Positions 17,824 to 25,749 of a DNA stretch of 64,000 nt are shown piece by piece. The stretch covers positions 6,634,001 through 6,698,000 of the forward strand of contig NZ_CP118270.1 in NCBI RefSeq assembly GCF_028771845.1, in the 5' to 3' direction. Origin of the DNA: Paenibacillus marchantiae. GTDB lineage: Bacteria > Bacillota > Bacilli > Paenibacillales > Paenibacillaceae. The number at the start of each line of letters is the position of its first letter. The stretch's first letter is position 1. The notes below the pieces were generated by a model, which did no database searches, was not told where the DNA came from, and worked only from the letters and a program-made list of their open reading frames with translations. A program made the position numbers and the translations under genes.

Positions 17824-18564
17824 TTAACCAAAAAGCTGGTCCACCTTATTCATTACCTCACCAATAGGGTCTGTAATCAGCAAATCAGCTCGCCTGTCGT
17901 AAGCCGTAGGTGTAGCGTTCAGCAAGACCGTGTGTTTCCCTTGAAAGTACGTAATCAATTGTGCGGCAGGATACACCGTTAGTGAAGTTCCACCAACCAG
18001 CAGCAAATCTGCCGAGGACAGTGCGTCAACCGAACGATATAATATCGTCTGGTCCAGTTCTTCTTCATACAGCACGACGTCCGGCTTGATCACGCCACCA
18101 CATTCAGTGCAACGAGGAACCGTATCTTTTGCCGTAATAATGTCATCCAACCCGTAAAATCTCTTGCAATCCATACAAGCGTTTCGATGGATCGAACCAT
18201 GAAGCTCCAGGACATTGCTGCTGCCAGCCTTCTGGTGCAACCCGTCGATATTTTGCGTGATAACCGCCTGAAGTTTTCCTTCCTGCTCCAATCTGGCGAG
18301 CAGTCGATGGCAGCCGTTGGGCATCGCATTGGGATGAAGCATTTTGCCTCGATAAAAATCATAAAAAATATCAGCATGCTGATCAAAAAAATGTCGGCTC
18401 AGCAGCTCTTCCGGTGGGTAGGGTGAATGCTGCTCTGTCTGGTATAAGCCAGCGGCAGAGCGGAAGTCGGGAATCCCGCTTTCCGTTGAAGTTCCGGCCC
18501 CTCCGAAAAAAACAATATTTGAACTTTCCTTAATCCAGGCAGCCAGTTGTTCTGTTGCGTTCAT
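17824..18564 (-). CDS. NAD-dependent protein deacylase, sirtuin
   Basis: Removes acetyl or other acyl groups from lysine using NAD. The 246-residue protein shows the NAD site GGAGTSTESGIPDFRS at 21-36, QNIDGLH at 104-110, the catalytic His122 in LELHGS, and a zinc site of Cys130, Cys133, Cys152 and Cys155. It corresponds to CobB/SrtN. In B. subtilis SrtN helps keep acetyl-CoA synthetase active; no such gene is adjacent here, so the targets are open. Confidence 0.95.
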   Translation of the reverse strand: MNATEQLAAWIKESSNIVFFGGAGTSTESGIPDFRSAAGLYQTEQHSPYPPEELLSRHFFDQHADIFYDFYRGKMLHPNAMPNGCHRLLARLEQEGKLQAVITQNIDGLHQKAGSSNVLELHGSIHRNACMDCKRFYGLDDIITAKDTVPRCTECGGVIKPDVVLYEEELDQTILYRSVDALSSADLLLVGGTSLTVYPAAQLITYFQGKHTVLLNATPTAYDRRADLLITDPIGEVMNKVDQLFG

Positions 18565-18585
18565 CCTCTCTCCTCCTTTATGAGA

Positions 18586-19371
18586 TCACCCCTGTGAAGA
18601 ATATTCAGAGATGATTTTTAACTCATCATAATTTTGGATAATTGCATTGGCGTCATGTAAATAGTGGCTTCTCTGGATTTCTGGACAGAAACCAATTCTA
18701 TAGGACACCCCTGCGTTACGTCCCATCTGCATATCCCCATTGCTGTCACCGATCACCACACCCTCCTCAGGAAGAATATGTAATTCCCGGCAAGCCAGAA
18801 CCGCAGCCTCTCCATCCGGTTTGCCCAGAGTCACCCGGTCACTGCCAACAATCGATGTAAAATATGACCGGATTCCCATCCACTCCAGATGTTCCTCGGC
18901 AGCAGCTGTGCTGTCCGAAGTGACCACTGCCATCGGAATCGATGCTTTCTGGCAGCTCTGCAAAAATGCATTTAATCCAGGCAGTGGTTCGGCCATTTTT
19001 CTCTGCCGTACCTCATCCATGGCGACACTGGAAAAATGGCGGATCGTAGTGATTGCTTCGTTCCACGGCATGCCTGCGGCATACAACTGCCCAGCAAGCA
19101 AACCGTTGCTCTCGTCCACCGTGGCAATAGCTAATGGCCCTTGAAGATCATATCCGATCAGCTGACCTTCGCGATTGCGGACCGTACCGAGAACTTGCTC
19201 ACGCTCCACCGTGAACGAGGCACCAAGCTCTGACAGCTGTGATTCCAACTGATTCAGCAAAGACTCCGCCCACGGCCCCCATAGCTGTAAGAAATCCAGC
19301 AGCGTTCCATCCTTATCAAAAAGAATACCTCGGCAGGTAACTTGCTTACCACGGATTTGAAGCATAGACAT
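18586..19371 (-). CDS. HAD-superfamily phosphatase
   Basis: A 261-residue phosphoglycolate-phosphatase-like hydrolase. Motif I is LFDKDGTLLD with nucleophile Asp19 and acid Asp21; motif II is VVTSDST; motif III/IV is the lysine near LGKPDG and GVVIGDSNGDMQMG. The alpha-helical cap lies between motifs I and II. GGGGTG precedes the ATG at 19371 by six bases; the frame from 19413 adds 14 residues without support. It ends 21 bases before the sirtuin gene, so they probably share a transcript. Substrate unknown. Confidence 0.88.
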   Translation of the reverse strand: MSMLQIRGKQVTCRGILFDKDGTLLDFLQLWGPWAESLLNQLESQLSELGASFTVEREQVLGTVRNREGQLIGYDLQGPLAIATVDESNGLLAGQLYAAGMPWNEAITTIRHFSSVAMDEVRQRKMAEPLPGLNAFLQSCQKASIPMAVVTSDSTAAAEEHLEWMGIRSYFTSIVGSDRVTLGKPDGEAAVLACRELHILPEEGVVIGDSNGDMQMGRNAGVSYRIGFCPEIQRSHYLHDANAIIQNYDELKIISEYSSQG

Positions 19372-19432
19372 ACGTATCACCCCCAGTTCCCATCTGCTAT
19401 GGATTCGTTCCATTCACCGTTGAAATTGCAGC

Positions 19433-20197
19433 TTACTTGATTGTATCCAGCCAGCCCACAGTCGTTTTAACCGTTTGAGACAGTTGTTCCTCTTCACTGA
19501 CCCCAGCTTCGCCGTCACCGCTCTGGTGGCCATAGTCACCAAACTGCGAATGGTTACCACCTTCAATGGTGTAATACACCGTATCTTCTGGCAAATATGC
19601 CCGACCATTCTGATACTTTGTTGCATTCACAACTTCGTCATTCGTACCCAAGATGGATAACGCGGGTATCCCCAGTGACTTCACACTGCCTTTTTCATCC
19701 GGATAAGATGCGAGGAAAAAGATGCCCTGAAGTGCATCTGGATGGGAAGCAGCATAACGTGCTGCCATTGATCCACCAAGAGAATGCCCTCCCATAACAA
19801 ATTGTTCATCTGGATAGGCTTTAATAATATCATCTGCGAGATTCTGCTTGATTACCGCCAGATTAAAAGGCATTTTTGCAATAATGGTATGATGTCCTGC
19901 TGCCGCAAGTTCATGGGCAAGAGGTGCATAACTTTCCGGTTTAACCAATCCACCTGGATAAAAAATAACACTCACCCCAACAGATTTGTCCGGTACAAAA
20001 TCAATCCAGTTGTCTTTTTCAGTTACAGTCACCTGATTTGCAGTTTCCATGGCTGTCTGAGCCACCTCCTGTGGTCCATAAGGCGTAAACAGCTTCCAGG
20101 CCACAAACCCACATCCAATGACAATGAGCGCCAGAAGAACGAGCAGGAATTTCCCGATGCCCCTCTTCTTGCGCCCTGTATTATATCGGTTTCTCAA
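19433..20197 (-). CDS. Membrane-anchored alpha/beta hydrolase
   Basis: A 254-residue protein with a basic N-terminus and a single hydrophobic segment (about 16-36, FLLVLLALIVIGCGFVAWKLF), which should anchor it with the enzyme domain outside the cell. The alpha/beta hydrolase triad is visible as Ser139 in GGHSLGGS, Asp187 in LGTNDEVV and His216 in GGNHSQFG. It resembles the Firmicute abhydrolase_5 proteins. A Cys at 29 within the segment is not followed by a clear lipobox pattern. Substrate unknown. Confidence 0.85.
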   Translation of the reverse strand: MRNRYNTGRKKRGIGKFLLVLLALIVIGCGFVAWKLFTPYGPQEVAQTAMETANQVTVTEKDNWIDFVPDKSVGVSVIFYPGGLVKPESYAPLAHELAAAGHHTIIAKMPFNLAVIKQNLADDIIKAYPDEQFVMGGHSLGGSMAARYAASHPDALQGIFFLASYPDEKGSVKSLGIPALSILGTNDEVVNATKYQNGRAYLPEDTVYYTIEGGNHSQFGDYGHQSGDGEAGVSEEEQLSQTVKTTVGWLDTIK

Positions 20198-20244
20198 CGT
20201 TCATCACCTTTCTGCACTTCCGCAGGTGCCGCGGCTTGCAGAAC

Positions 20245-20269
20245 GGGAGCCTTCATTCCTGAGGCTCCC
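20245..20269 (-). terminator. Hairpin after the KDPG aldolase gene
   Basis: GGGAGCC ... GGCTCCC, a 7-bp stem with an 11-base loop just past the stop codon. The following T content is low, so it may terminate weakly or protect the 3' end. Confidence 0.45.
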
Positions 20270-20287
20270 CTTCTCCATCATTCATCG

Positions 20288-20953
20288 CTATTCAGCCTTG
20301 GCCTTGCGGTAAGCATCCATATATTGTTCCGCTTTGCGGCGAACATGACTCAAGTCCCCCGTCTTCACTGCTTCCGCTGTAAGGTCCGAGCCAATACCTA
20401 CAGCAACAGCGCCTCCCTTGATCCAGTCACCTAGATTGGACAAGGACACCCCACCAGTCGGCATAAAATTTGCTTGTGGCATAGGTCCCTTCATCGTTTT
20501 GATAATGGACGGATCGTAGAGATTACCGGGGAACAACTTCACAATATCCACGCCAAGTTCCAATGCACGTTGAACATCCGCAATGGTCATTACCCCTGGA
20601 AGAATCGGAATCCGGTACAGGTTGCAGATTTTCACAGTGTCCGGGTTCAGGGAAGGACCCACAACAAACTCGGCACCTGACATAATCGCGGCACGCGCTG
20701 TCTGGGGTTCAAGCACTGTTCCAGCTCCAATAATGGCAAATTTCTCTGGATCTTGCGTGTTCCAATGGTATACACGGCTTAATTTCTCGATGGCCTTGAG
20801 GGCACTAGGTACCGTCATCGTAATCTCGATAATCTTGATGCCACCCGCGATGGCTTGTTCGGCCATGGCGATAACCTGATCAGCAGAATCTGCACGCAGA
20901 ACCGCAACAACCCCACTATCCGTTATTTTTTGTAGCAGCTGAAGCTTCTTCAT
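20288..20953 (-). CDS. kdgA: KDPG/KHG aldolase
   Basis: Splits 2-keto-3-deoxy-6-phosphogluconate into pyruvate and glyceraldehyde 3-phosphate. The 221-residue class I aldolase shows the family regions GIKIIEITMTVPSA (catalytic Glu), GAGTVLEPQTA, FVVGPSLNPD and DIVKLFPGNLYDP with the Schiff-base lysine. It follows kdgK on the same strand with an 86-base gap that shows no gene. The pair is the end of the uronate (pectin and glucuronate) route. Confidence 0.95.
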   Translation of the reverse strand: MKKLQLLQKITDSGVVAVLRADSADQVIAMAEQAIAGGIKIIEITMTVPSALKAIEKLSRVYHWNTQDPEKFAIIGAGTVLEPQTARAAIMSGAEFVVGPSLNPDTVKICNLYRIPILPGVMTIADVQRALELGVDIVKLFPGNLYDPSIIKTMKGPMPQANFMPTGGVSLSNLGDWIKGGAVAVGIGSDLTAEAVKTGDLSHVRRKAEQYMDAYRKAKAE

Positions 20954-21039
20954 TTCATTCTCTCCCTTGTCAATGTGGTTGTCTTTTACAAGCCTTACAT
21001 TAATGAACGAAGATGAGACATATATGATATCAGCAGCGA

Positions 21040-22005
21040 CTAGCGCTCAACATGAGCTACATTGTTCAGCTTGGCCTCGACCTGCTCCCACGTCGGGAGC
21101 GCCTCCCAATCGCCAACAGCCTGTATTACCATGGAACCGGTCAAATTCCCGAGACGGGTCGCCTCCTGCGGAGAATATCCTTTAATAAGGCCGGACAAAA
21201 AGCCCGCACAGAATCCATCTCCTGCCCCAACCGTATCCAGGACATGATCTGCCTTGAAGTACGGAACTTCCGTTAGGGTACCATTCACCAATACGTAGGT
21301 CAAATCAGGGCCGCCCTTCACGATACAGACTGCATTCATAGCGGACAAACGCTCAAGGACTTTTTGATCATCTTCTTCGTTATACAGAAGTTTCATCTCG
21401 TCCAGACCCGGCAAGAAATAATCCGCTTGCTCAGCCAGACGAAGCAGAACAGGACGCGCTTCTTCAGCTGACCACAGTTTAAGACGCAGATTCGGATCAA
21501 AACTCACTTTCACACCAGCCTGCTTAGCTATATGTATAGCAGCTTCAACAGTAGCAAGTCCCGACGCGCTTATTGCTGCGGTGATGCCTGTAACGTGAAG
21601 GATTTGCGCACCCGCAATATAATCCGTGTCCAGGTCTTCAGGAGTAATCGCACTTGCAGCGGATAGCTTCCTATAATAGTGCACCGAGGCTTTCCCGGAA
21701 GCGTTCTCACGAATCATCAAACCAGTGGGCTCTTTGTCGCTCATCCTTGCTCTGGATACATCTACACCTTCACCACGAATTGCCTTCAAGATCATGTTAC
21801 CGATCGGATCATTACCCAGGCGGCCAAACCAGCCGCTGGTATGCCCAAGCCGTGATACACCAATAGCCAGATTACTCTCTGCGCCGCCAAATGATTTGTC
21901 TAATGTCGCTGCATATTCGAGACCTCTTGTATCCTTTGCTGTCAGCAAACCCATGCTTTCGCCAAACGTAACAATTTCAGGGCTAGGGCGGGTATTCGTC
22001 GACAT
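21040..22005 (-). CDS. kdgK: 2-keto-3-deoxygluconate kinase
   Basis: Phosphorylates 2-keto-3-deoxygluconate to KDPG, the substrate of the aldolase encoded downstream. The 321-residue PfkB-family sugar kinase has the N-terminal glycine motif region SFGGAESNLAIGVSRLG, the GRLGNDPIGN loop and the catalytic signature DTVGAGDGFCAGFLSG. GGAGGGGAG lies before the ATG. A good promoter is at 22051-22079. The upstream uronate genes are not in the window. Confidence 0.95.
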   Translation of the reverse strand: MSTNTRPSPEIVTFGESMGLLTAKDTRGLEYAATLDKSFGGAESNLAIGVSRLGHTSGWFGRLGNDPIGNMILKAIRGEGVDVSRARMSDKEPTGLMIRENASGKASVHYYRKLSAASAITPEDLDTDYIAGAQILHVTGITAAISASGLATVEAAIHIAKQAGVKVSFDPNLRLKLWSAEEARPVLLRLAEQADYFLPGLDEMKLLYNEEDDQKVLERLSAMNAVCIVKGGPDLTYVLVNGTLTEVPYFKADHVLDTVGAGDGFCAGFLSGLIKGYSPQEATRLGNLTGSMVIQAVGDWEALPTWEQVEAKLNNVAHVER

Positions 22006-22050
22006 GAATTCTCCCCTCCTTATATTTACAATTTCTCATCTTCTTTCCCC

Positions 22051-22079
22051 ATTGTCAGCCTCTATGCAACCGTTGTCAA
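22051..22079 (-). promoter_or_regulatory. Sigma-A promoter of kdgK-kdgA
   Basis: TTGACA (22074-22079, 6 of 6), a 17-base spacer and GACAAT (22051-22056, 4 of 6) on the minus strand, 46 bases before the kdgK start. Confidence 0.7.
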
Positions 22080-22132
22080 TCCCGGAGCGTTCATTTTGTT
22101 GTCACAGCTTTGAGAAAGGATAGCGCTTACTA

Positions 22133-22150
22133 TTGTGAAATATATCACAA
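22133..22150. promoter_or_regulatory. CRP/FNR/Rex-like palindromic operator
   Basis: TTGTGA, six bases (AATATA), TCACAA: exact 6-bp arms in the 221-base region between kdgK and the acyltransferase gene. It fits the FNR/CRP-type TGTGA-N6-TCACA pattern exactly and the Rex pattern with one mismatch. It lies 77 bases before the acyltransferase ATG. Confidence 0.6.
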
Positions 22151-22226
22151 TGAATGTTACACATCCATATTACCCTTATTACAGAAGCAGATTGCAATCG
22201 CCAAGGGTTATCAGGGGGGCTACAAC

Positions 22227-23279
22227 ATGAACAAACCGACCATCATTCACAAAGATCAGGATTCCTTTTTTTACAACTTGCGCTTCATGCTCATTGTCTG
22301 TGTACTAGCAGGCAATGCTCTCGAACCAATCATTACGCGTTTTGCAGGAGCAGAGGCTCTGTTTCTGTGGATATATACGTTTCACATGCCGCTGTTTGTA
22401 TGGGTAACCGGCTACTTCGCCAGACATTCACTCAAAGGTACATCTGGCCGTAACGTGCTTAAGCAGATTGCATTACAATACCTTCTGTTTCAGTCTCTGT
22501 ATGCAGTAATGGATTTCACCGTATTCCACACACCGCATATGCGTTTGTCTTTCTTTGCACCTTATCTATTGCTCTGGTTTCTGGCAAGTCATTTCTGCTG
22601 GCGGCTGTTGCTTCGTCTTACACTCTCCTGGAAGCCGATCTATAGATTACTGGGTGCCGTGATGCTGGGAGTATGTGCCGGATATTTACCCTTTGATGGT
22701 TTCTGGTTGAGCTTCAGCCGAACGTTTGTGTTCCTTCCTTTCTTTGTTATCGGGTATGACTACGGAGCGTCCATCCGCTCCCATTTGCGATCCTGCTGGG
22801 GCCGAAGAATTGCAGCTACGTTATCTGCTGCTCTTCTTGGTTGGATTGGACTCGGAGGGTTCAACATTTCACCAGGCTGGTTACTGGGAAGCATGACTTA
22901 TGCAGAGCTTGGACATCATGAGTGGTTTGCAGGAATTTACCGCCTCGGAATCTATGCACTTGAAATTGGATCAGGAGCATTATTTCTCGCCTGGGTCCCT
23001 TCATTAACATCCAGATTGACTGAATTGGGACGACGCACTCTGTATGTGTTCCTTTTACATGGATTTCTCGTTCGCTTGGCGGTCTGGTCCGGGGTTTACA
23101 ACTATCTGGAGACCAGCTTGTATATTCCGGTGATTGTCTCCATTGCGTTACTGTTCGCTATAACGCTGGCCCACCCAGCCGTCCGTCATGCCTTTCGCCC
23201 TCTCATTGAGCCCGATATTTCCCGCTTTCACTTCAACCATCAGGGGGTATTAAAACGTTCAGCATCCTGGTTTAGATAA
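22227..23279 (+). CDS. Acyltransferase 3-family integral membrane protein
   Basis: A 350-residue protein with about ten hydrophobic segments, of the group called fucose 4-O-acetylase-like (acyltransferase 3). It opens with FFYNLRFMLIVCVLAGNALEP, contains the typical WIYTFHMPLFVWVTGYFARHS (with a conserved His), and ends in YVFLLHGFLVRL. Relatives move acetyl groups onto sugars or cell-wall polymers across the membrane. A GGGGGG ribosome site is seven bases before the ATG at 22227. It stands alone, with a palindromic operator upstream. Acceptor unknown. Confidence 0.88.
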   Translation: MNKPTIIHKDQDSFFYNLRFMLIVCVLAGNALEPIITRFAGAEALFLWIYTFHMPLFVWVTGYFARHSLKGTSGRNVLKQIALQYLLFQSLYAVMDFTVFHTPHMRLSFFAPYLLLWFLASHFCWRLLLRLTLSWKPIYRLLGAVMLGVCAGYLPFDGFWLSFSRTFVFLPFFVIGYDYGASIRSHLRSCWGRRIAATLSAALLGWIGLGGFNISPGWLLGSMTYAELGHHEWFAGIYRLGIYALEIGSGALFLAWVPSLTSRLTELGRRTLYVFLLHGFLVRLAVWSGVYNYLETSLYIPVIVSIALLFAITLAHPAVRHAFRPLIEPDISRFHFNHQGVLKRSASWFR

Positions 23280-23314
23280 ACTGAAATCCTGCTCCTTTCC
23301 ATTCAAATCGACTT

Positions 23315-23340
23315 GTTTCAGGCTGGAAATGTTGTGGTAA
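23315..23340 (+). promoter_or_regulatory. Possible sigma-B-like promoter of the KGG protein gene
   Basis: GTTTCA (23315-23320), 14 bases, TGGTAA (23335-23340); each box has 5 of 6 matches to the B. subtilis general-stress consensus. Whether the organism has sigma-B cannot be seen here. Confidence 0.35.
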
Positions 23341-23391
23341 GTAGGAATACGCGCTACAACAATCTACTTATGATATAAGGAGTGATTTGTA

Positions 23392-23643
23392 ATGGCACGT
23401 CCACAGACGTCTGAACACAAAATGAGTCGCGAGGAAGCGGGTAGATTAGGTGGCAAGGCCACATCCAAAAAGCATGATCGGAGCTTCTACCAAATGATAG
23501 GTAAAAAAGGTGGAGAAGCGACTTCAGATGCGCATGATTCTCAGTTCTATAAGGAAATTGGACGCAAGGGTGGAGAAGCAACTTCAGAAACTCATAATAA
23601 AGAATTCTATCGGGAGATTGGCCGCAAAGGCGGGAGCAGTTAG
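23392..23643 (+). CDS. KGG-repeat general stress protein (GsiB/Em-like)
   Basis: An 83-residue, highly hydrophilic protein made of four imperfect repeats of about 18-20 residues, each centred on a (L/K)GG(K/E)AT or RKGG motif followed by SF(Y)/FYKEIG. This is the KGG family, related to plant LEA group 1 (Em) proteins and to B. subtilis GsiB, associated with desiccation and general stress. AAGGAG precedes the ATG by nine bases. Monocistronic: a hairpin follows at 23699. Confidence 0.9.
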   Translation: MARPQTSEHKMSREEAGRLGGKATSKKHDRSFYQMIGKKGGEATSDAHDSQFYKEIGRKGGEATSETHNKEFYREIGRKGGSS

Positions 23644-23698
23644 TCTATCCCCATAGGTAGCGGTGAAAGATCACCTGATGCAGTGCATCAAATCAAGA

Positions 23699-23728
23699 AA
23701 GCTTCATTCCACTAATGGATTGAAGCTT
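23699..23728 (+). terminator. Terminator after the KGG protein gene
   Basis: AAGCTTCA ... TGAAGCTT with inner TCC/GGA pairing, then CTTTCTATT. Confidence 0.75.
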
Positions 23729-23841
23729 CTTTCTATTGAATTGTAGAATTATGACGACGGTTGTGATAGACTCTATAGAAAAACCGGGTTGTTCACGGGT
23801 TTAAAGCAGCAAAGAACTTCACAAACTACGGGAAGCTCGAA

Positions 23842-23870
23842 ACCAGTATCACTGGTCAATTTTTTTAGAG
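23842..23870 (+). terminator. Possible attenuator in the ilvD leader
   Basis: ACCAGT-ATC-ACTGGT, then CAATTTTTTT. A short 6-bp stem with seven T, about 90 bases before the ilvD start codon. The 313-base region 23644-23956 otherwise holds only the preceding terminator and a weak promoter-like ATGACG-N17-TATAGA (23751-23779). No T-box signature is present. Confidence 0.4.
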
Positions 23871-23956
23871 TACGGATGAAATTAAACGACAGATGCACTG
23901 CCATTTATATTTCCATTCATGTTGCTCAATATTATAAATTTGGGGGGAAATACACC

Positions 23957-25642
23957 ATGTCAGCCAAGAAGATGCGTTCCGATATGATCAAAAAAGGTTT
24001 TGACCGTGCACCGCACCGCAGTTTGCTCCGCGCAGCGGGCGTTAAAGAAGAGGACTTTGGCAAACCATTTATTGCCGTATGTAACTCTTACATCGATATC
24101 GTGCCCGGCCATGTCCACCTGCAGGAATTCGGTAAAATTGTAAAGGAAGCTATTCGTGAAGCCGGTGGCGTTCCATTCGAATTCAACACCATCGGAGTTG
24201 ACGACGGAATCGCCATGGGACACATTGGTATGCGTTACTCGCTGCCAAGCCGTGACATTATTGCGGATTCCGTGGAAACCGTTGTATCTGCACACTGGTT
24301 CGACGGCATGGTATGTATCCCGAACTGTGACAAAATCACACCAGGTATGATGATGGGCGCACTCCGCTGTAATATCCCTACCGTGTTTGTCAGCGGCGGT
24401 CCAATGAAGGCAGGTCGTGACAGCAATGGTAAAGCTCTGTCCTTGACCTCCGTTTTTGAAGGCGTAGGTGCTTATCAAGCTGGTAAAATCGATGATAAGA
24501 GCTTGCTTGAACTTGAACAGTTCGGCTGTCCAACATGTGGATCATGCTCCGGTATGTTCACTGCGAACTCCATGAACTGTCTGGCTGAAGCGATGGGACT
24601 GGCTATGCCAGGTAACGGAACCATCCTGGCTGTTGCTCCTGAGCGTCGTGAGTTTGTTAAACAATCCGCTAAACAACTGATGGAACTCATCAAATTGGAT
24701 CTGAAACCACGCGATATCGTTACTGTAGAAGCCATCGACAATGCTTTTGCACTGGATATGGCTATGGGTGGTTCCACGAATACGGTACTTCATACATTGG
24801 CACTGGCTCATGAAGCAGGCATCGAGTATCCAATCGAGCGAATCAATGAAGTTGCTAACCGCGTTCCTCACTTGGCAAAATTGGCACCTGCTTCCGATCT
24901 TCACATCGAAGACGTTCACAATGCGGGTGGCGTAAGTGCAGTTCTGAACGAATTGCTCAAGAAACCAGGTGCAATTCATGGCGACTGTATCACGGTAACA
25001 GGTAAAACGATCCGTGAGAACGTTGAAGGTCAGGAAATCCAAGATACCAATGTCATCCACCACCTGGATAACCCGCATTCCGAAAAAGGCGGCTTGGCTG
25101 TATTGTTTGGTAACCTTGCACCACAAGGCGCCATCATCAAGGTTGGTGCTGTTGACGCTTCGGTTGGTGGATATCACAAAGGTCCTGCTATTTGCTTCGA
25201 CTCCCAGGAACAAGCGCTCGAAGGCATTGCAAACGGCAAGGTAAAAGAAGGACATGTTGTCGTTATCCGTTATGAAGGACCAAAAGGCGGACCAGGTATG
25301 CCTGAGATGCTCGCTCCTACTTCCCAAATCGTAGGTATGGGCCTTGGTGCCAAAGTAGGTCTGATCACCGACGGACGCTTCTCTGGCGCATCCCGCGGAA
25401 TCAGTATCGGACATATCTCTCCAGAAGCTGCTGAAGGCGGTCCAATCGCTTTTGTTGAAGAAGGAGACATCATTGAACTTGATCTGAACAACCGCATCAT
25501 CGAATTGCATATCAGTGACGAAGAATTCGAACGTCGTCGCGCAGGTTGGAAAGGCTTTGAACCGAAAGTAAAAACCGGTTACCTCGCTCGTTATTCCAAA
25601 CTGGTAACGAATGCAAGCAACGGCGGCGTACTGAGTATCTAA
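23957..25642 (+). CDS. ilvD: Dihydroxy-acid dehydratase
   Basis: Converts dihydroxy-acids to the 2-keto acid precursors of isoleucine and valine. The 561-residue protein has the iron-sulfur cysteines in [12 protein letters not shown] (Cys42), NCDKITPGM (Cys124) and [14 protein letters not shown] (Cys197), and the C-terminal [12 protein letters not shown] chose the ATG at 23957, with GGGGGG nine bases upstream; the frame extends back to 23789 through the leader but has no ribosome site. It is alone, without other ilv or leu genes, and ends at a bidirectional terminator. Confidence 0.97.
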   Translation: MSAKKMRSDMIKKGFDRAPHRSLLRAAGVKEEDFGKPFIAVCNSYIDIVPGHVHLQEFGKIVKEAIREAGGVPFEFNTIGVDDGIAMGHIGMRYSLPSRDIIADSVETVVSAHWFDGMVCIPNCDKITPGMMMGALRCNIPTVFVSGGPMKAGRDSNGKALSLTSVFEGVGAYQAGKIDDKSLLELEQFGCPTCGSCSGMFTANSMNCLAEAMGLAMPGNGTILAVAPERREFVKQSAKQLMELIKLDLKPRDIVTVEAIDNAFALDMAMGGSTNTVLHTLALAHEAGIEYPIERINEVANRVPHLAKLAPASDLHIEDVHNAGGVSAVLNELLKKPGAIHGDCITVTGKTIRENVEGQEIQDTNVIHHLDNPHSEKGGLAVLFGNLAPQGAIIKVGAVDASVGGYHKGPAICFDSQEQALEGIANGKVKEGHVVVIRYEGPKGGPGMPEMLAPTSQIVGMGLGAKVGLITDGRFSGASRGISIGHISPEAAEGGPIAFVEEGDIIELDLNNRIIELHISDEEFERRRAGWKGFEPKVKTGYLARYSKLVTNASNGGVLSI

Positions 25643-25688
25643 TTCAAGTATGAGATATCCGGTGAATTTCTATATCGGAAACATAAAT

Positions 25689-25732
25689 AAAGGGTTGCTC
25701 TTCAGCCGACTTCGGCGAAGGGCAACCCTTTT
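25689..25732. terminator. Bidirectional terminator between ilvD and the deacetylase gene
   Basis: AAAGGGTTGC ... GCAACCCTTT enclosing a second GCCGA/TCGGC hairpin, between convergent genes. T-rich on both strands. Confidence 0.9.
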
Positions 25733-25749
25733 CTTTATTCATTTCGCAA

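Noticed and set aside
23729-23956. T-box leader before ilvD
   Set aside because: No GGTGGTACC core or AGTA box is present; only a short hairpin with a T-run.
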